Of a stretch of 64,000 bases of DNA, positions 57,990 through 64,000 are shown one piece after another. The DNA lies in NCBI GenBank assembly GCA_030765065.1, contig CM060990.1, forward strand, positions 285,785,341-285,849,340, in the 5' to 3' direction. This stretch comes from Deroplatys truncata (taxonomy: Eukaryota > Arthropoda > Insecta > Mantodea > Mantidae). The position numbers were made by a program, and so were the translations under genes. The notes beneath the pieces were generated by a model, which was not told where the DNA came from, did no database searches, and saw nothing but the letters and a program-made list of their open reading frames with translations. Each line of letters starts with the position of its first letter. The first letter of the stretch is position 1.

Positions 57990-60745
57990 GTGCTACTTCC
58001 TGTTCGGGAGACTTCCCTGGTGAGGGTCCTTAATGCCACCAACAGGACCAGGAACTATTTAGCAGGACTATTCTGGGGAATTGTGAACTGGTCGCCTCTA
58101 TAATACCTCAGGCCAGAGACACCAAGAGACGACCAACCACCAAGAAATTGGATAATCGCCTGGATAATCTCATCCAGGAGGCAGCTGAGAACCTATCACA
58201 AAGCGAGAAGAGGCAGATCCTTAACTTGCTCGTGGAATTCCAAGACATCTTCAGCCTATTTATGGCTATGCCGAGAGTGATGCATTGCATTGACAATAAC
58301 AATGCTTGACTGAATAGACAGCCACCTCGCTGTGTCCTGCTTGTGAAATAGAAGGAAATAGACAAGCAGATAGTGAACACAAAGACCAGAGGCATAATAG
58401 AGGAATCCGATAGCCCGTGGCCATCACCGCTAGTGCTAGTGAAAAAGAAGGATGGAGATCAGCACTTCTGCATTGACTATCAGAAGCTGAACGATGTCAC
58501 CAAGAAAGACTGCTTTCCGCTGCCATGAAATGACAACACCCTGGACATCTTAGCAAGGGCCCATTGGTTTTCCACCCTGCACCTGAAGTCGGGGTATGGC
58601 AAGTGGCACTTCACCTCGATGGCAAGGAGAAGCCAGTGTTTTCTACAGGCATGGACTGCAGTAGTTCACCATAAAGCCTTTTGGACTCTGCAACACCCCC
58701 TCAATGTACCAGACTTATGGAGTCTGTGATGAGGGGCCTTGCATATGGCACATGCCTCATTTATGCCCACAACATTGTTATAGGCAAGACATTTGAGGAC
58801 CAGCTGAGCAACCTAGAAAGGTGTTTGAAAGGCTTCGTTAGGCCAGCCTTGAGTTGAACCCCAAAAGGTGTCAGCTGTTTAGAAAGGAAGTGCGATACCT
58901 GGCAAACACCAAACGTCTTGATGGAGTGACTGTGGATCCCAAGAAGCTAGAGGCTGCCAAGGAATGGCCTAGACCAAGGACTAAACTGTAACAATTCATA
59001 GGTCTCTGCATGTACTACCAGAAATTCATGACAGGATATGTAAATATCGCCAAACCGCTGACAACTGACAGAGGAATGACCAGCCTTCCATAATCCGACC
59101 AAGCTAAGGCAGCTTTCCAGACCCTGAAGAATGCCCTGTGCACGTCCCCAGTACTAGCATACCCCATCACTGGTAAACTGTTAATCGTGGACACGGATGC
59201 CAGTAAGGTCGCCATGGGAGTATCCTGTCGCAAAAGCAGGATGGAGAAGTGAGAGTACTGGCCTACTTCAGTAGAATGCTGTCCAGGCCAAACGCAACTA
59301 GTTTGCAATAAGAGAAAAACTCCTGGCTATTGTAGACCCTGAAGCACTTACACAAGTACAGTGATGGCAGGAGTTACACCTCCAAACAGATCATTCTGCC
59401 CTAACTTGACTGTTGGGCTTTCACAATTTGGAAGGTCAGATGACCCCTGGGTCCAATGGCTGGAGGAATACAATTTCACCTCGGAGCACCAGGCAGGAAT
59501 GCATCATTCTAACGAAGAGGACCTTTACTGAAGATCCTGCAAGGAAAACTGCAAACACTGTGTGCTGTGTGAAGGTCGTGGCGAAGGAGGGTTTTGCAGC
59601 CTTATGTTCGGTCGCGGTGTAACCTGCAGTTGGTTGGGATAAGGAGACCTTGAGGAGGGAGCAGCTGGAGGATAGAGACATAGAGCTGATCATAACGGAT
59701 AAATCTGGAGAATGACCTACATGGACAGACATCGCTCCAAACTGCCCGATCTATAAGATCCATTGGGCCCAGTGAGACTCTCTAGTCGTCAGGAATGGTG
59801 TGTTGAAAAGAGTGAGAGTGTTTGCAAGGTGAAGCAGTTAGTGATCCCAAAGCGCAAGGCAAAAAAGTCTTCGAGGAAACCCATGCCAGTGCTACTGGAG
59901 GGCACCTAGGTATAAGTAAGATCTTGGAAAAGCTACGTCGCAGATTCTATTGACGCGTCTTTGAAGTGACATGGAGAGGTGGTGCCAGCAATGTGACATC
60001 TGTGCGGCAAGTCGTGGGCCCCAAACTCCCAGACGGAGCACCGTTCGAAAGAATCACCATCGACGTGGCAGGCCCTTTTCCAAGAACAGGAAATCCCCAC
60101 CTGCTATTGGCTATAGACTATTTCACCTAGTGGTTCGGAGGTTTGTGCTCCCAATCAAGAGGCTTCAACTGTGTCTACTGCACTGATGAACAACTTCTGC
60201 TCGTTCATTCCCTGAAAACCCCACAGTGGCCAGCGGATGAACTTCGAATCCAACCTTATGCAAGAGCTGCTCCAACGCCTCAGGATACACAAGACCCATA
60301 CTACTCCACTTCACACATAGTTGGATGGAATGATGGAGCGTTATATTAAGATGGTCGAACAACTCCGGATAGTAGTATTCAGCTATCAGTAAGACTGGAA
60401 TGTGCACGTGCCGCTATCTCTTCTGCCCTACCAAGCATCAGCACATGAATTCACTGGCATGACTGTGGCTAACATGGTATATGGTACGGGTACCATGTGA
60501 TCCATTGTTCGGCACACTTCCTGATGCTTATCAGCAGGCAATGGATTATGTCGTCGGGGCGCTAACAAACAGGCTAGAAAGCATCCATTATCTCACCAGG
60601 GAGCACCTGAAGCTGGCAAGTAACCGCATGAAGACACGCTATGACTGGCGAATAGTGCCGGATCAGCTGTGTGACACACTATGGGACTCAGTTATCGGTA
60701 GAAGGCGCCGACTGACTGACAGACCGACCGACTCACTGTCCAGTT
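57990..60745 (+). pseudogene. Ty3/gypsy pol remnant (RT, RNase H, integrase)
   Basis: Decayed but colinear pol. The RT begins near 58180 (LVEFQDIFSL, then SPWPSPLVLVKKKDGDQHFC, then DYQKLNDVTKKDCFPLP). The catalytic YLDD block has become YAHNIV near 58770. The connection and RNase H parts follow: FIGLCMYYQKFMTGYVNIAK, then APVLAYP..ITGKL..VDTDASK and IAYFSR-like words. The pre-integrase block is EYNFTSEHQAGMHHSNEEDL. The integrase core is recognisable by IDVAGPFPRTGNPHLLLAID, a DNATAL-like region replaced by STALMNNFCS, and DGMMERYIKMVEQLR. Numerous stops and frameshifts occur in every domain. It is unrelated in sequence to the small LTR element at 40762. No flanking LTRs were found. Confidence 0.82.
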
Positions 60746-61809
60746 GAAGAGAAAAGTGCTCTCGCCCAGCAAACACTACAGGCGCTATCGTAAGATAATG
60801 GGATTGTTCTGGAACCATATTTGTGCCTGCCTCCAAAACATTCTAGAACTCTCTCGAAAACATAGCGAGCTCGCAAGTGAGCCAATTTGCGAGTGCGCTT
60901 CTGGTGCGATAAAGTGCTGGTAATTCAGTGAGTATTTTGAGTGAGGTTGCAAGGATAATTGTGACGTACAGTGAATGCTGCTATTGCGAGATATTAGAGA
61001 GGTCTTGTGTTCAACTGTTTGTGCAAGTATGCATTTTTATTTATTTATTTATTTATAACAGCATGCCCCATTACATCATAATACTGATAAATCAAAACAT
61101 AAAGTCGGTTAACATTAACCTTGGTATTAAGGTTCAGCATCTTCTAAGGATGGAACATGAAGATTTTAAAGAATATTCCCATTAAGAACATAGGTAAATT
61201 TATGTGTCAAAAACAAAGGATAAAATAAATTAATTGGAGGCATTGCAAGGATCATAAATCAAAGGAAGTATCCAATTCGGAAAACAGCAATTAAGGGTTA
61301 ATGCTATTTACCATTATGCAGTCAGCACACTAATTAAATGTTTTTCTTTTGTTCAGTAACATAATTATTTTCTTCCATTTATGTGTGCCTTTAATTATTA
61401 GGTCACATCAGTGACTTCGACTTTACAAACATTGCCCATTGACAATGATGTTCACTGTTTAAATTTAGCTATCATTGCATTGGATTACTGTAGATTTTTC
61501 TAAATAAAACTCAAATCCTATCTCCCCCTCTTTCTGTTATATATAAAATTTCAGGCTCTGGGGGGGGGGGGGGGAAGGGGACTAATCCTTGTTATAAATA
61601 AAACAAACACACACACTCATACATAATATCCCCAAGAGCTGAATACAGGCTTAAGTAGGAATTCAGCTACAGAGGTAGTCTTTCTACTCTTTGTTTTCAT
61701 TACACATTTCCCTTTCTCTTCAACCCTATCAGTTACATTAGATTTTAATTTACACAGGTATATCTGATAATTTTAATAAAATGTTAAACAATACCTATAC
61801 AGAATATAT
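60746..61809. other. No gene; G15 run
   Basis: The first 200 bp after the pol remnant are GC-richer (CTCTCGAAAACATAGCGAGC) and may be LTR-derived. A G15 run occupies 61560-61574. Nothing else is recognised. Confidence 0.4.
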
Positions 61810-64000
61810 TCAATTCAATTTTATTGCATCTGTGGATTATGAACATATACATGTCAACATATGTTTAAAAGTATTGTGGTATATAACAATATTTATAATA
61901 TGAAATAACCATATTTTACAATATATAATTTACAAAAATACATTAGTTATAATCCTACGTAATTGTAGTAAGTTGTTACATCTGTTTTAAGAGTAATTTG
62001 TAACATCTGTTTGAAAAAATTTGTCAAATAAAAACAGTAATCCATTAAAAGATAGGTCAACCTATGTTTAAAGATAGCTACATTTTTTATGACCTTAAGT
62101 GTACTCAGTAAACAGTTATAGATTTTTATGCCTGTTACAATAAAACTTTCTGCAAATAGTGCTGTATTGTGTGTTACTAAACTTAGGTTATGTCTGTTTC
62201 TAGTTTTGTAAGTGTGGATGTCTGACGTTGCTTTAAAAGAATTTAGGTTTTGGTAGGTGTAAACTAAGACATATTGCATATACAAGCATGGTAGTGGTAC
62301 AAAACAGGCCTGTTTAAATAGAGCTTTACAACTCGCTTGTCTGGGTACTCTGAACATCAATCGGATTGCTTGCTTTTGCAATTTAAATACCGAGACACTA
62401 TTTGGAGAATTACCCCAAAACATTACCAAATAAGTAAGAACTGAGTGGAAGAAGGAAAAGTGTATAATTCGTATAGATTCTGCTTTCAAGGTGTTCCTAG
62501 TTGTTCGTATCATGCACAATTTTTTGTTTAATTTTTTTAACAACTCTTCTATGTAAATGTTCCACTTCATATGTTGTCTCAGAGTTATTCCTAGGAATTT
62601 TACACTACCAGCATATAGAATCTTTGTTTTCCATCAAGTTCAATATCAGGTTTTTGGATATTCTTATTTTGTACATGATGAAACCATAGTGCATTTATTT
62701 CTCTTTATTAACCTTTATAGCCTGGTGTATCATATTCGTTACAAAGTTATTGTTGTTGTTTTTTTTTGTTTTTTTTTAGGTTTTAGGATTTTTAATGCAC
62801 CTTTTTTTTTCTAATTTCATATTATACTAACCTTCAACAATAAAATTAGGCTATTCATAGCTGTTTTATATTGTAAAAATATTAATATTTTTGCAATAAA
62901 ACTAGTGGTTTTTTTTTAATAATGAAGAGCAAAATCCATGCAACTGTAGTCAAATGTAACCTCGTCAGCATCCAAGCATGCCATTACACCAGTTATCTTT
63001 CTTGGGCTCTCCCCTTCCTTCACCACAGGTACATTTTACTGCAGTCGCTGGGACTCCAGCTCGCAATGTTTGGCTTTGAATAGATGTCCACTCCATTTTT
63101 GTATTGCAATAATGATCACGGCTATTCCAGTCGCTGAAGTAGTCATTGCGTGAAGGGGATATAAAAGCCAGTTTGCAAATTAGAGGAAGAGTGGCATATG
63201 TAGCAAAATAATTCCAGCAACAGAGGGTTAATTACAAGTCTGTTGTCTTTGAACCAGTTAGAAAGTTTTTGCATTACATAATTAATACAGATCCTATTGT
63301 TATTTAAGTTATTGCCTTTTATAAACATGCTTGTGTCATCTGCAAATAATGCAACCTCTGTAGTGTCAATTCATGATGTAGGTCATTGATATTAACGAGA
63401 AACAAGATAGGCCCAAAAATAGATCCTTGCAGTATGCCATATTCATTAATTAATTTTTCTGATGATTTTTCATTCATGGAATTTGTGATTTTATCCAAAT
63501 AACTAATTTCAACTATTTGCTCTCTATTTCTTAAATAGAATTTAAACCAGTGTAGAGCAATATCCCTAATACCTATATCAGTCAGTTTGCTTAATAGAAC
63601 ATTACGATCTACCACAGTGAAAGCCCTGTACCAATTCCCTTTTCGTACTGGTCAAGCCTGGTGTAAATTAGTTTTAAAAATTCACCTAGTGCACATGTAG
63701 TGGACTTTCCTCTCTAAGAAGTCATGCTGTTTACTACTGATAATATGATAGTTTTTTAAAAAGGCTAACAATCTAGAAAGCATCATTTTTTCTATGATTT
63801 TTGAAAAACCTGAAAGTAAGGCAATTGGGCTATAGTTACTAAGTTCATGCTCCATTCCATTTTATATAGCAGCTTTACTTTTGCTAGTTTTAGCTTTTCT
63901 GGAAATTCTCCTGTAGTTACTGTTAAAATTACAATATAACAAAACGGTTTAGTTATGTATTTGTAGCAAGCTTTAATTGTAATATGTAGGGTTTCATCAT
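61810..64000 (-). mobile_element. Non-LTR retrotransposon copy E (continues beyond the window)
   Basis: Minus-strand LINE whose 5' part runs past 64000. RT fingers lie near 63990-63650 (EFPEKLKLAKVKLLYK, then ALLSGFSKIIEKMMLSRLLA). Then comes VDRNVLLSKLTDIGIRDIAL, and motif B is YGILQGSIFGPILFLVNIND. The motif C region near 63330 is disrupted. KLSNWFKDNRLVINP follows. A 207-residue open frame (62570-61947) covers the thumb and C-terminus: LVMFWGNSPN, then FKLQKQAIRLMFRVPRQASC. The 3' tail is ATAAAATTGAATTGAA. The region 62640-63140 is more divergent and contains T-runs. Confidence 0.82.
61947..62570 (-). pseudogene. LINE E ORF2 C-terminus (207 aa open)
   Basis: Begins just after a KFLGI-like block near 62610. 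It carries IYIEELLKKLNKKLCMIRTT, then HSVLTYLVMFWGNSPNSVSV, then KLQKQAIRLMFRVPRQASCK and a C-terminal YLLMDYCFYL region. These are thumb and post-RT blocks of jockey/CR1-group LINEs. The frame is uninterrupted, but the upstream palm is broken, so no active enzyme is expected. Confidence 0.75.

Noticed and set aside
1-64000. Downstream Alas exon (CHIYSDAGNH-type) or the 5' presequence exon within the window
   Set aside because: I looked on the minus strand below 15269 and above 56843 and found no matching coding block; they probably lie outside.

Overview
The window looks like animal nuclear DNA, most likely from an arthropod, and probably an insect with a large repeat-rich genome. It is AT-rich and has spliced coding exons with GT..AG borders. 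Remnants of nearly every major eukaryotic transposon superfamily are present: non-LTR, Penelope-like, Ty3/gypsy, hAT, Tigger/pogo, Tc1-mariner, piggyBac and P element. I see no operons, CRISPR arrays or prokaryotic genes. Assignment to insects is inference from the ALAS exons and the transposon mix.

One host gene is recognised with confidence: 5-aminolevulinate synthase (Alas), on the minus strand. Its exons at 56633-56843 and 15269-15453 are consecutive. The codon split across the splice site is completed correctly (AG|G, Arg) and the two translations join in the order known for ALAS. They are separated by a 41.2 kb intron (15454-56632). The exons before and after this pair are not visible, so the flanking introns are at least 7.1 kb and 15.2 kb. 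The rest of the window is intronic transposon debris.

Layout. 1-7.2 kb: a hAT transposase cut in two by a Penelope-like fragment and by a remnant of an uncharacterised cysteine-rich family, followed by a Tigger-like transposase. 8.6-13.3 kb: a possible piggyBac N-terminus, then a Penelope-like element with RT and GIY-YIG parts. This element is split by other DNA that includes a 1,012-bp Tc1/IS630-type element with intact inverted repeats. 14-15.5 kb: mariner-like fragments and the downstream Alas exon. 16.1-21.4 kb: two copies of one non-LTR family ending in (AAATG)n, with a mariner-like DDE fragment between them. 22.6-23.3 kb: a 625-bp fold-back element with a tRNA-like sequence in each arm and an 11-bp target duplication. 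24.5 kb: a 155-bp hAT-type MITE. 25.7-28.2 kb: a possible LTR-element leader, a piggyBac C-terminus and a third copy of the (AAATG)n LINE. 29.4 and 48.8 kb: two copies of a ~660-bp dispersed repeat. 32.6-37.0 kb: another LINE with an esterase-like ORF1. 38.3-39.9 kb: a P-element/THAP transposase remnant, minus strand. 40.8-44.7 kb: an internally deleted Ty3/gypsy element with two LTRs. 49.5 kb: a cysteine-rich integrase tail. 53.6-56.4 kb: a minus-strand LINE. 58.0-60.7 kb: a decayed gypsy pol. 61.8-64.0 kb: a minus-strand LINE that runs off the window.

Almost all mobile-element coding regions are broken by stops and frameshifts, so they are annotated as remnants. The best-preserved units are the gypsy deletion derivative, the Tc1-like non-autonomous element, the fold-back tRNA-like element and the Alas exons.
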